Below are positions 1-6,000 of a stretch of DNA of 6,000 bases, piece after piece. The position numbers and the translations under genes were made by a program. Origin of the DNA: Alphaproteobacteria bacterium (lineage in GTDB: Bacteria > Pseudomonadota > Alphaproteobacteria > UBA6615); contig JAURLR010000144.1 of assembly GCA_030831135.1 (NCBI GenBank), positions 1 through 6,000 on the forward strand, written 5' to 3'. How positions within the stretch are numbered: the first letter of the stretch is position 1; each line of letters begins with the position of its first letter. Below the pieces are notes generated by a model. It was not told the origin of the DNA, did no database searches, and saw only the letters and a list, made by a program, of their open reading frames with translations.

Positions 1-703
1 AGCCCGAAATCGAGATCGAGGTGAAGCGCGGCATGTGTGCGGCCGTGTAGGCGATGATATCGGCCACGATGCGCATGGATGGTGCGGGTGGATAGATATA
101 GGTGTTGCGGACCATGAACTCCTTCAGAATGTCGTTCTGAATGGTGCCCGAGAGCTTATCCTGGGAGACACCCTGCTCCTCTGCCGCAATGATGTAATTG
201 GCCAAAACGGGCAGGACAGCCCCGTTCATCGTCATCGACACACTCATTTCATCGAGCGGAATTCCGTCGAAAAGGATCTTCGCATCCTCAACGCTGTCGA
301 TGGCGACGCCGGCCTTGCCCACGTCACCAACAACCCGGGGATGGTCACTGTCATAGCCGCGATGGGTCGCCAGATCGAAGGCCACCGAAAGGCCGCGCTG
401 CCCGCCTTCGAGTGCCTTGCGATAGAAGGCATTGGATTCTTCGGCCGTGGAGAACCCCGCATACTGACGCACGGTCCAGGGGCGCCCCGCATACATGGTC
501 GCTTTCGGGCCGCCGACAAATGGCGCAAAACCGGGAAAACTGTCCGCCCACGAAATGTCCTCGAGGTCCGCCGCCGTGTAAACGGGATGGATGTCGATCC
601 CCTCGGGCGTATGCCAAACGAGGTCATCGGGCGATCGGTCGCGCAGTTCCTTCGTCGCGCGCGCGCGCCAGTCATCCTTGGTAGGTTTGGGAAATTCAGC
701 CAT
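1..703 (-). CDS. scpA: Methylmalonyl-CoA mutase catalytic subunit, N-terminal part (gene runs off the left edge)
   Basis: Adenosylcobalamin-dependent mutase that interconverts (R)-methylmalonyl-CoA and succinyl-CoA in the cytoplasm, the last step of propionyl-CoA assimilation and of the ethylmalonyl-CoA pathway. The visible 234 codons start at ATG 703-701 ([12 protein letters not shown]) and end at SISISG, matching the substrate-binding TIM-barrel half of the family. The signature [17 protein letters not shown] spans residues 69-85. Aligned with the Propionibacterium shermanii enzyme at a constant offset of 8, the CoA and substrate contacts Met78, Arg82, Thr85, Arg87, Tyr89, Ser114, Gln197 and Arg207 are all kept (here Met70, Arg74, Thr77, Arg79, Tyr81, Ser106, Gln189, Arg199). 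The ethylmalonyl-CoA mutase paralogue has a different motif there (PWLxRTYAGHS type), so this is the methylmalonyl enzyme. The C-terminal B12-binding domain lies outside the window. It follows the cyclase gene by 61 bp, with no strong ribosome binding site (a weak GGCGAG about 10 bases upstream). Confidence 0.95.
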   Translation of the reverse strand, partial: MAEFPKPTKDDWRARATKELRDRSPDDLVWHTPEGIDIHPVYTAADLEDISWADSFPGFAPFVGGPKATMYAGRPWTVRQYAGFSTAEESNAFYRKALEGGQRGLSVAFDLATHRGYDSDHPRVVGDVGKAGVAIDSVEDAKILFDGIPLDEMSVSMTMNGAVLPVLANYIIAAEEQGVSQDKLSGTIQNDILKEFMVRNTYIYPPAPSMRIVADIIAYTAAHMPRFTSISISG

Positions 704-738
704 TTGCGGGCTCGCCAAGCTTTTCAGTGATGCCCGAA

Positions 739-767
739 AGTATAGTCGGTGTGGATAGGCGGGTCTA
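739..767 (-). promoter_or_regulatory. Possible sigma-70-type promoter for the methylmalonyl-CoA mutase gene
   Basis: On the minus strand the pair TAGACC (767-762, 4 of 6 to TTGACA) and TATACT (744-739, 5 of 6 to TATAAT) is separated by exactly 17 bases. The -35 hexamer begins in the cyclase stop codon. A transcript would start near 732 and have a leader of about 30 nt before the ATG at 703. This is pattern matching only; readthrough from the cyclase gene is equally possible. Confidence 0.35.
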
Positions 768-2651
768 TCGAACCGCCGATTCCAGTCCAGACAGCCTCTG
801 GAACGGGATTGGTTGCTCAAAACCCCGCAATTCCGCAGATTCAGATGTCATCTGCGTCGCGCGGAGCAAGGGCGCGACAGCAGGATCATCTGCAATTGAT
901 TGGGATATCACGACATCATCGCCCGCACTCTGCCCCTGCAGGCGTGCTGCCAGATTGACCGTGGTCCCGAAGTAATCGAGCCGTTCGTTGAGGGTGACCG
1001 CAATACAGGGCCCCTCGTGAAGGCCGATCTTGATCGTGATCGCGGGATCGCCGCCATCGGTGTCTGCAGCGTGGTGAGCGTTGAACACACGCACCTCATT
1101 CTGGATTTCGATGGCCGCAGAAAGGGCGCTCACCGAATCCGGAAAGGCCGCCATCACCGCATCGCCGATGGTCTTGACCACGGCCCCGTCATGGGTGCGC
1201 ACGATCTGGGTCAGCAAGGCGAAATGATCGCGCACCAGACCATAGGCACGTGCATCCCCGATGGACTCGTAGAGCGCGGTTGAACTGCGCAGGTCGGTGA
1301 ACATCAGCGTGACCCGCTGGATCGCCACCTCATCGCCCGGCCGCAGCACCTGATCGGAAAACAGATCACGGAAGGCCTGAAGCGCCGACATGCGGTCCGC
1401 CGTCAGCGCATCGCGTTCCCATGTCAGTTCCTCGACCACGAAGACACGGTCATGGCTGGCATGGTTCACAAGTTTCAGATGCCCCGGCTGTGCCTGTTCG
1501 CCCGCGGTGATATCCGAATCCGACAGCACGGCAACCGGAAACCCGTTGCCATCATGTTCGATATCGCATTCCGGTCCCGCTTCAAGGGTCCGCAGGCGGT
1601 AGGCCGCAGGGTCAAAGAGCGCATCGAGTTCGCGCGTCTGCCCGGCGGGAACCGCGATCTGCGCCACTACATGGGGCATGCTGCCCGGCCCGAACATGCA
1701 ATACTCGCCAAACGAAATCGGTCGAATGGATGGTGCCGGCTGAAAGCTCAACTCGACATTGCGCGAGAAATCCCGGTCATAATCGATATTGCAGGTCCCG
1801 CAATGGGCGCCTGTCGGCATTTCGTCCAGCCCGGCAGACACCGACTTGGCAACCCGGCAGCGCGGGCAAAGTATATCCCAGCGGAGGTCCAAAAGCCCGG
1901 CACTGGTGGCCTCCAGACAGACTTCGATGGCTTCACGGGGCAGGACGTTCCAGCGCCGCGCAAGTTCCAGCGGGCGGATCTTCACAACCTCGGCTTCCAG
2001 TCCCGTCGTCGCATAGACGGCCAGCGGCTGCGCCAGGCCATGGCCATGCTGGGACTCCTCGATCACCGCAACCGCACGGGAGATTTTCGCTTGCTGGTCT
2101 TCGCTCAGCTCGGGCGGTGCGATTTCAAACGGCGCGTCGGCCTGGCCGGAAAGGAAACGTTCGATCCGTCCAACCACCGCGTCGAAGGATTTTTCCGCCG
2201 ATTTGAAGAACCCCATCCGCAGCATGAGTTTGCCCAGGGTATTCGCGGCTTCAACCTCGAGCGTGTAAACGCATCTGCACCCCTCGCCCTCGGGTTCCAT
2301 TCGCAAATGCGCGCGTAGCATCTTCAAAGGCCCCCGGGTGAAGTGGCGGATATGCTCGAACCACTGGTTCTTGACCCAGTTCACCGGCTCTTCCCGCCAT
2401 TCCAGACGCACCCAGCCGATTTTCGCACGGCCCTCAAACAGGACCGAGCCATCAGGCTGCGGGGTTTCGATGATGTCGTGCTTGGGAAGGCCCGAAGCCT
2501 CGTTGTAGCGCGCGGTATCCGAGAGCAACGGCCAGAGCGCATCGGGCGAATGTGCGAAGGACCGGACCCATTTCTGGCTATGTATGGCTATGGCAGCCCC
2601 CTGACACGCGTCTTGCCACTGCAATCCAGCGTGTTTGTCTCTTGAACCCAT
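765..2651 (-). CDS. Class III adenylate/guanylate cyclase with N-terminal SRPBCC-like domain and Cys4 middle region
   Basis: A 628-residue soluble protein predicted to make cAMP from ATP. Residues about 27-168 look like an SRPBCC/START-type ligand-binding fold ([20 protein letters not shown] at the start, a helix near 150-168 at the end). Residues about 180-420 match what I recall as the DUF5939 region that accompanies some bacterial cyclases; within it Cys262, Cys265, Cys284 and Cys287 (CPRC...CGTC) form a probable zinc ribbon. Residues about 445-622 are the class III catalytic domain: metal aspartates Asp453 (FTDLRSST) and Asp497 ([11 protein letters not shown]), purine-selecting Lys493 and Thr563 (YFGTTVN), and transition-state residues Asn566 and Arg570 (VNLAAR). 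The Lys/Thr pair favours ATP over GTP. One chain carries every residue, so a homodimer with two active sites is expected. There is no membrane segment or signal peptide. The start is 14 bp after the HAD stop codon, suggesting one mRNA; no clear Shine-Dalgarno is visible. The SRPBCC ligand is unknown. Confidence 0.92.
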   Translation of the reverse strand: MGSRDKHAGLQWQDACQGAAIAIHSQKWVRSFAHSPDALWPLLSDTARYNEASGLPKHDIIETPQPDGSVLFEGRAKIGWVRLEWREEPVNWVKNQWFEHIRHFTRGPLKMLRAHLRMEPEGEGCRCVYTLEVEAANTLGKLMLRMGFFKSAEKSFDAVVGRIERFLSGQADAPFEIAPPELSEDQQAKISRAVAVIEESQHGHGLAQPLAVYATTGLEAEVVKIRPLELARRWNVLPREAIEVCLEATSAGLLDLRWDILCPRCRVAKSVSAGLDEMPTGAHCGTCNIDYDRDFSRNVELSFQPAPSIRPISFGEYCMFGPGSMPHVVAQIAVPAGQTRELDALFDPAAYRLRTLEAGPECDIEHDGNGFPVAVLSDSDITAGEQAQPGHLKLVNHASHDRVFVVEELTWERDALTADRMSALQAFRDLFSDQVLRPGDEVAIQRVTLMFTDLRSSTALYESIGDARAYGLVRDHFALLTQIVRTHDGAVVKTIGDAVMAAFPDSVSALSAAIEIQNEVRVFNAHHAADTDGGDPAITIKIGLHEGPCIAVTLNERLDYFGTTVNLAARLQGQSAGDDVVISQSIADDPAVAPLLRATQMTSESAELRGFEQPIPFQRLSGLESAVR

Positions 2652-2665
2652 ACGCGCGGGGAACG

Positions 2666-3565
2666 CTACCAGATCAGGCCGGGTATTGCGTAGCGCGGAG
2701 ATGCGGGTGCCCCGGCGATCACCTCCGCGAGTTTTTCGGCAGTCGGAAGCTCGCCATAGGAGATGCCGAGTTTCTCACCCGCGATACCGCTGACCACAAA
2801 GGCGGAATCCAGCCCGGCCGCCGCCGCACCCGCGATATCAGTCCCCAGACCGTCCCCGATCATCAGGACCCGGCTGTGGTCAGGTGCCGCGATGGATTTC
2901 AGAACTGCGTCGAACACGGGTCGATAGGGTTTGCCATGCCAGGCCACGTCGCCCCCGAGTTGGGTTTCATAGGCTTCGGCCAGAGCACCGGCGCAAATCT
3001 CACGGGAATCGCCTCGCAGCACCTCCCGGTCCGGGTTGGTACAGACCATCGGCAGGCCACGGGCCGCAGCGGCTTCAAGTTCCGGCAGGTACATCTCCAG
3101 CGTATGGCCCGCATCGCGTGGTCCGGTGCAAATCACGAAGTCAGCCTCCGCGATGTCCGCTTCGCTATCGATTCCCGGGTTCTCGAGCATCGGGCGGTGG
3201 CGGTCCGGCCCGATAAAAGCCGCGCGACGCCCCAATTTTCTGTGCCAGTCATCGTCACGAATGCGGATGGCGTGCCACGCGATTTCGCCCGAGCAGAAAA
3301 TATCGTCATAGATATCCTCGGGAACACCGATCTGTTCGAGCACAGTGCGCACGCCCGACACGCGGAACGGCGCGTTGGAAAGCAGCACCACGCCGGTCCC
3401 GGCAGCCTTGAAATGCGCCAGACAATCCACCGCGCCGGGCAGCGGTTCGATACCGTTGTGCAAAGTGCCCCACAGATCCACGATCAGATGATCGTAAAGC
3501 GCGGCAAGCGGCGCAAGCCGGGGCAGAAGTTCAGTCGGGGCGGAGGATGTGTCGGATAGGGTCAT
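2666..3565 (-). CDS. HAD-superfamily class IIA hydrolase (TIGR01459-like), substrate unknown
   Basis: A 299-residue cytoplasmic protein related to NagD-type phosphatases. The four HAD motifs are readable: motif I IVDLWGTLHNG with nucleophile Asp30, motif II LLSNAP with Ser63, motif III GKPYRPVF with Lys212, and motif IV GDGLGTDIAGA with Asp238 and Asp243. The C2-type cap lies between motifs II and III (about 75-205), as in subfamily IIA. The second Asp of the usual DxDGT is Trp32; as I recall, DxWG is characteristic of the TIGR01459 subfamily, so this is probably a family trait rather than a local mutation, but it removes the usual general acid/base. Family length is about 280-300 residues, so the gene looks complete. 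It lies 66 bp after the EAL gene and 14 bp before the cyclase gene, probably in one mRNA with the latter. The start ATG at 3565-3563 sits inside an inverted repeat. The physiological substrate cannot be told from sequence. Confidence 0.88.
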   Translation of the reverse strand: MTLSDTSSAPTELLPRLAPLAALYDHLIVDLWGTLHNGIEPLPGAVDCLAHFKAAGTGVVLLSNAPFRVSGVRTVLEQIGVPEDIYDDIFCSGEIAWHAIRIRDDDWHRKLGRRAAFIGPDRHRPMLENPGIDSEADIAEADFVICTGPRDAGHTLEMYLPELEAAAARGLPMVCTNPDREVLRGDSREICAGALAEAYETQLGGDVAWHGKPYRPVFDAVLKSIAAPDHSRVLMIGDGLGTDIAGAAAAGLDSAFVVSGIAGEKLGISYGELPTAEKLAEVIAGAPASPRYAIPGLIW

Positions 3566-3581
3566 ATGCGGATGGCATATG
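3563..3581. repeat. Perfect 7-bp inverted repeat covering the HAD start codon
   Basis: CATATGC (3563-3569) and GCATATG (3575-3581) are perfect inverted copies separated by five bases. On the mRNA (minus strand) the second arm contains the HAD start AUG, and the first arm contains another AUG (3578-3576) in a different frame. It could be a small hairpin that hides the start codon, or a dimeric protein-binding site, or chance, since each arm contains the palindrome CATATG. Confidence 0.45.
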
Positions 3582-3631
3582 CCACGCCACCGGACAGGAA
3601 GAAAGTGGATTTCCGTGCCAGTACGGCGGGT

Positions 3632-4870
3632 TTAGTCCGAACGGCTCAGGCGCGGTTCACCAAACAGGTATCCCTGACCGTAGTCGATCCCGAAATCGAG
3701 CAGCTCCACAAGCTGCTTCTCGTCCTCGATCTTCTCGACGATCAGGTCAAGGCCGTCGCGATCAAGCCATTTCTTGATATCGGCACCTGCGATGTCAATT
3801 CCCATATTGCCGGGTTCGGCGAGGAAGAAGTTTGCATCCACCTTCACGAAGCGGAAATTCTTGGCCGAGAGGCCCGGCAGGTCGAGATTGAGATGGGTGA
3901 CCTGATCGAGCGAGAACCGGAAGCCGAGATCGGCAAGCCGCGCCAGATTGCCAACAGTGATCGGCGGGGCCGATTCGATATCGGCCTGACCGAATTCGAA
4001 GAACAGCTTCGGCGCGAGGTCGGGGTTTTCAGAAACGAAATCCACAAAGTCACCGATAAAGCTCGTATCGGAGAGGCTCTCGCGGGAAATGTTGCAGAAG
4101 AAGGCGGTATCATAATTGCGGCGCTGGGTCCGGCGGATCAGCTGCACGCAGCGGAACAGCAGCATGTTGTCGATGGCGCTGACCAGACCTTCGCGCTCGG
4201 CGATCCCGATATACTGGCCCGGCCCGATCACGGTCCCGTCCTCGGAGCGGATGCGGGTATAGCATTCGTAATAGCGGTTCTTGCGCTGCGGCAGGCTGAC
4301 AATGGGCTGCAGGTAGACATCCACCCGGTCAAGCCGGAGCGCCTCCTGAACAACACCCAGCACCTCCTGGTCTTTGGCCGTGCGCAAATCTGCACCCGAA
4401 GGCGCACTGACGGCCTTGCCACCTTCAACGGCAACCAGACGCGGACGCTCGGCAATTTCCATCTGGCCGTTCATCAACGCAGCTTCGGCCTGCTTGACCG
4501 AGAAGCTTTCGATCAGGCCCTGCAGGACCTTGACCTCGGACACCATCTGGGAAACGCGCTGTTCGCCCGCACGGCCCACCTGTTCGAGGGCCTGACGGGT
4601 CTGCAATGCCTGGGTCTGGGTGCTGAGAATGTCCTGCGCAATCTCACGGGTCTGGCGACGCACCAGATTCATCTCTTCACGAATTGCGCGTGCGCTCTCG
4701 CTCTGGGCAAAGGCGTAATGTGCGAACGCACAACCCAGAAAGACCAGCCCCGCCAGAAATGGCGCGACGGCCGGGGTCACGGCGGGCACGTACTGCGGGA
4801 CCAGCAACGCGATTGCGGATGCAAGAACGAAGTACGAAGCGACAATTATGGCGTGCAATATCTTTGGCAT
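3632..4870 (-). CDS. Membrane-anchored degenerate EAL-domain protein, TipF-like
   Basis: A 412-residue protein with two N-terminal membrane helices (about 5-25 and 33-54), a polar helical/coiled-coil segment (about 57-130) and a C-terminal EAL domain (about 170-410). This order matches Caulobacter TipF, a c-di-GMP-binding factor in flagellar assembly; orthology is inference. The EAL signature is ECY (202-204). Relative to active phosphodiesterases such as RocR, metal or catalytic positions kept are Glu202, Asn260 (CNIS), Glu292 (FFEFG), Asp322, Lys343 (FVKVD), Glu379, Glu382 and Gln399 (GQGYLFGEP), but the second Asp of the DDFGTG loop is Gln323 (FSLDQVTHLN) and the rest of loop 6 is lost. 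Hydrolysis is therefore doubtful, while c-di-GMP binding remains possible. The start at 4870 gives a Lys-containing MPKILHA tip right before the first helix, as expected for an inner-membrane anchor. No flagellar genes are visible nearby, which weakens the TipF assignment. Confidence 0.85.
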   Translation of the reverse strand: MPKILHAIIVASYFVLASAIALLVPQYVPAVTPAVAPFLAGLVFLGCAFAHYAFAQSESARAIREEMNLVRRQTREIAQDILSTQTQALQTRQALEQVGRAGEQRVSQMVSEVKVLQGLIESFSVKQAEAALMNGQMEIAERPRLVAVEGGKAVSAPSGADLRTAKDQEVLGVVQEALRLDRVDVYLQPIVSLPQRKNRYYECYTRIRSEDGTVIGPGQYIGIAEREGLVSAIDNMLLFRCVQLIRRTQRRNYDTAFFCNISRESLSDTSFIGDFVDFVSENPDLAPKLFFEFGQADIESAPPITVGNLARLADLGFRFSLDQVTHLNLDLPGLSAKNFRFVKVDANFFLAEPGNMGIDIAGADIKKWLDRDGLDLIVEKIEDEKQLVELLDFGIDYGQGYLFGEPRLSRSD

Positions 4871-4902
4871 GGTTTCGAGCGTCAGATTGCCGCCGAAGCA
4901 TT

Positions 4903-4931
4903 GCTATATGGTTAACAAAACATGCTGACAT
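4903..4931 (-). promoter_or_regulatory. Weak promoter-like pair upstream of the EAL gene
   Basis: On the minus strand ATGTCA (4931-4926, 4 of 6 to TTGACA) is followed after 17 bases by TATAGC (4908-4903, 4 of 6 to TATAAT), in an A+T-richer patch just downstream of the palindromic repeat. A transcript would begin about 25 nt upstream of the ATG at 4870. The match is weak, but a promoter is expected here because the preceding gene is 291 bp away. Confidence 0.28.
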
Positions 4932-4935
4932 GAAT

Positions 4936-5029
4936 TCGTCGTTCCCGCGAAGGCGGGAACCCATAAACTCAGGCGGTCGGCTGATTGAACATCGGCGATC
5001 ATGGATGCCCGCCTGCGCGGGCATGACGA
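4936..5029. repeat. 94-bp composite palindromic repeat (REP/MITE-like) with two hairpins
   Basis: Two 29-bp arms (4936-4964 and 5001-5029) are inverted copies of one another with about five mismatches, enclosing a 36-bp centre. Each arm is itself a perfect hairpin: GTTCCCGC, loop GAAG, GCGGGAAC at 4941-4960, and ATGCCCGC, loop CTGC, GCGGGCAT at 5005-5024. The outer ends both read TCGTC inward. This layout, and the core TTCCCGCGAAGGCGGGAA, match a dispersed repeat familiar from many alphaproteobacterial and other proteobacterial genomes, where it creates spurious peptides such as MPACAGMT and SRLRGND. It carries no gene. Possible roles are mRNA-end stabilisation for the upstream amidohydrolase transcript or transcription attenuation; there is no T-run after either hairpin, so it is not a canonical terminator. 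Confidence 0.85.
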
Positions 5030-5062
5030 TCAGGGTCGTTTTACCTTGCGCCCTCTTGCCAT
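5030..5062 (-). CDS. Possible 10-codon ORF MARGRKVKRP
   Basis: ATG at 5062-5060 opens a ten-codon frame encoding the very basic peptide MARGRKVKRP and stops at TGA 5032-5030, directly against the edge of the palindromic repeat. A GAGG sequence lies about 8 bases upstream of the ATG, one of the better ribosome-binding-site spacings in the window. It could be a true small peptide, the 5' end of a gene whose rest was displaced by the repeat, or chance. I do not recognise the peptide. Confidence 0.15.
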   Translation of the reverse strand: MARGRKVKRP

Positions 5063-5161
5063 GCGTTCAACCTCAAGAAGCCCTTTATTTCGGGAAACGT
5101 GAGATCAGGCAAATGCCGCAAGCGAGAGCTTTTTCCGCCAGCGCCCGTCGTCACCGCAGGC

Positions 5162-6000
5162 CTAGCGCTCGACGGGAAGCACCTGCTCCACCAGTTCGGC
5201 CCAGTAGGACACGCCGATGGGGATGATGTCGTCGTTGAAGTCATATCCGGGGTTGTGGAGCATGCAACCGCCCGCACCCGCGCCATTGCCGACCCAGACA
5301 TAGCTGCCCGGCTTTTCGCGCAGCATGAATGCAAAATCCTCTGCCCCCATGCTGGGCACCGGGTTCCGCTGGATCGCATCGGCACCCACCAGCGCGGTGG
5401 CGGCCGCAGCAGCCTGTTCGGTTTCCTCGACGCTGTTGACTGTGGCGGGATAGAGCTTCTGGTACCGCAGCTCGGCGGTTGCGCCATAAGCGGCACAGAC
5501 CCCGTCCGCGATACGCTTCATGGCCGGCTCGATACTGTCGCGCACTTCGTCGCGAAAGGAACGCACAGTGCCCGCCAGACGGACCTCATCGGGGATCACG
5601 TTGTACGCATCGCCGCCATGGATCTGGGTGACCGAAACCACCAGCGCATCCACCGGGTCGGTGTTCCGGCTGGCGATGGATTGCAGCGCACCAACCACCT
5701 GCGAGGCAACAAGGATGCTGTCCACCCCCTGATGCGGCATGGCGCCATGGCCGCCCTTGCCGCGAATGACCAGATCGAAGATGTCGAACGACGCCATCAT
5801 CGGGCCCGCCGAAACGGCGAACTCGCCGACCGGCATACCGGGCCAGTTGTGCATCCCGTAAACGGCTTCGGCGGGAAATTTCTCGAACAGGCCTTCCTTG
5901 ACCATCACCTCCGCGCCACCCTCGCCTTCCTCGGCGGGCTGGAAAATGAAATACACCGTGCCGTCGAAACCCTTGGTCTCGGCAAGATATTTCGCAGCCC
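5162..6000 (-). CDS. M20 (M20D) family amidohydrolase, C-terminal part (gene starts beyond the right edge)
   Basis: Metal-dependent hydrolase of the hippurate hydrolase / N-acyl-L-amino-acid amidohydrolase / IAA-amino-acid hydrolase group, which cleaves N-acyl bonds of amino acids in the cytoplasm. The visible 278 codons begin in AAKYLAETKGFDGTVYFIFQ; the true start and the N-terminal metal ligands (CGHDGH type) are outside the window, and the family length near 385-390 residues suggests about 110 codons are missing. Counting visible residues, the catalytic/metal Glu pair is at 23-24 (QPAEEG), a metal His at 50 (GMHNWPG) and the C-terminal metal His at 248 (CMLHNPGYDF). The dimerisation (lid) domain starts near 70, with GKGGHGAMPH around 81-89 and HGGDAYNVIPDEV near 127-139. 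GAEDFAFML at about 218-226 is also typical. The stop is TAG at 5164-5162. No residue specific for one substrate is evident, so the acyl group and amino acid are unknown. Confidence 0.93.
   Translation of the reverse strand, partial: AAKYLAETKGFDGTVYFIFQPAEEGEGGAEVMVKEGLFEKFPAEAVYGMHNWPGMPVGEFAVSAGPMMASFDIFDLVIRGKGGHGAMPHQGVDSILVASQVVGALQSIASRNTDPVDALVVSVTQIHGGDAYNVIPDEVRLAGTVRSFRDEVRDSIEPAMKRIADGVCAAYGATAELRYQKLYPATVNSVEETEQAAAAATALVGADAIQRNPVPSMGAEDFAFMLREKPGSYVWVGNGAGAGGCMLHNPGYDFNDDIIPIGVSYWAELVEQVLPVER

Larger units (their letters stand above)
4871..5161. other. Intergenic region between the amidohydrolase and the EAL gene
   Basis: This 291-bp stretch is the longest non-coding part of the window. 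It contains the 94-bp palindromic repeat, an A+T-richer patch around 4900-4935 with a weak promoter-like pair, and a possible 10-codon ORF. In 5063-5161, next to the amidohydrolase stop codon, I found no hairpin followed by a T-run that would serve as an intrinsic terminator on the minus strand, and no conserved protein in any frame. Confidence 0.6.

Noticed and set aside
754..777. Short inverted repeats (GATAG/CTATC and GGCGG/CCGCC) at the cyclase stop codon, considered as a terminator
   Set aside because: Stems are only 5 bp, overlap each other and have no following T-run.
1452..2318. Long plus-strand open frame of 288 codons
   Set aside because: It is antisense to the cyclase, whose conserved motifs prove the minus-strand frame; long antisense frames are common in G+C-rich genes.
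2552..3559. Plus-strand open frame of 335 codons
   Set aside because: It is antisense to the HAD gene, in which all four catalytic motifs are readable.
3611..3623. CTGGCACGG on the minus strand upstream of the HAD gene, resembling the -24 half of a sigma-54 promoter
   Set aside because: The -12 half is TCCAC rather than TTGCA/T and the GG-N10-GC spacing test fails (CA instead of GC).
3566..4915. Plus-strand open frame of 449 codons
   Set aside because: It is antisense to the EAL gene, has no recognisable domain and is low-complexity in the manner of mirrored high-GC coding DNA.
4911..4916. TTAAC half-site upstream of the EAL gene, suggestive of CtrA (TTAA-N7-TTAA)
   Set aside because: No second TTAA occurs at the required spacing on either strand.
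4677..5226. Open frames on both strands across the intergenic repeat, with peptides such as SFPRRREPIN, MPACAGMT and PAQAGIHD
   Set aside because: These are the known translation artefacts of the palindromic repeat and run into the EAL and amidohydrolase genes in the wrong frames.

Overview
The window is about 6 kb of G+C-rich, densely coded bacterial DNA in which all five recognisable genes lie on the minus strand. Read in transcription order (right to left) they are: the C-terminal 278 codons of an M20-family amidohydrolase (5162-6000), a membrane-anchored degenerate EAL-domain protein resembling Caulobacter TipF (3632-4870), a class IIA HAD-family hydrolase (2666-3565), a large class III adenylate/guanylate cyclase with an N-terminal SRPBCC-like domain (765-2651), and the first 234 codons of the methylmalonyl-CoA mutase catalytic subunit (1-703). 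The base composition, the protein styles (TipF-like EAL protein, HAD protein of the DxWGT type, single-chain B12 mutase) and the Rickettsiales/Rhodobacter-style palindromic repeat point to an alphaproteobacterium, probably Rhodobacterales or a relative. This taxonomic call is inference; there is no rRNA or other marker gene here.

Layout. The amidohydrolase ends at 5162 and is followed by a 291-bp intergenic gap (4871-5161), the only sizeable non-coding stretch. It holds a 94-bp composite palindromic repeat (4936-5029), a possible 10-codon ORF and a weak promoter-like pair ahead of the EAL gene. The EAL and HAD genes are separated by 66 bp that include a perfect 7-bp inverted repeat covering the HAD start codon. 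The HAD and cyclase genes are only 14 bp apart and very probably co-transcribed. The cyclase and mutase are separated by 61 bp that contain a reasonable sigma-70-like promoter, so the mutase may have its own transcript.

Function. The genes do not form one obvious pathway. Two are nucleotide second-messenger proteins: the cyclase, with all catalytic residues visible, should make cAMP; the EAL protein has lost key phosphodiesterase residues and is more likely a c-di-GMP-binding or structural protein (TipF is a flagellar-assembly factor). The mutase belongs to propionyl-CoA/ethylmalonyl-CoA carbon metabolism. The amidohydrolase and HAD protein are hydrolases of unknown substrate. I see no mobile element, CRISPR array, phage gene, defence system or RNA gene. 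The most notable items are the domain architecture of the cyclase, the degenerate EAL active site and the palindromic repeat; I see no clear undescribed system.
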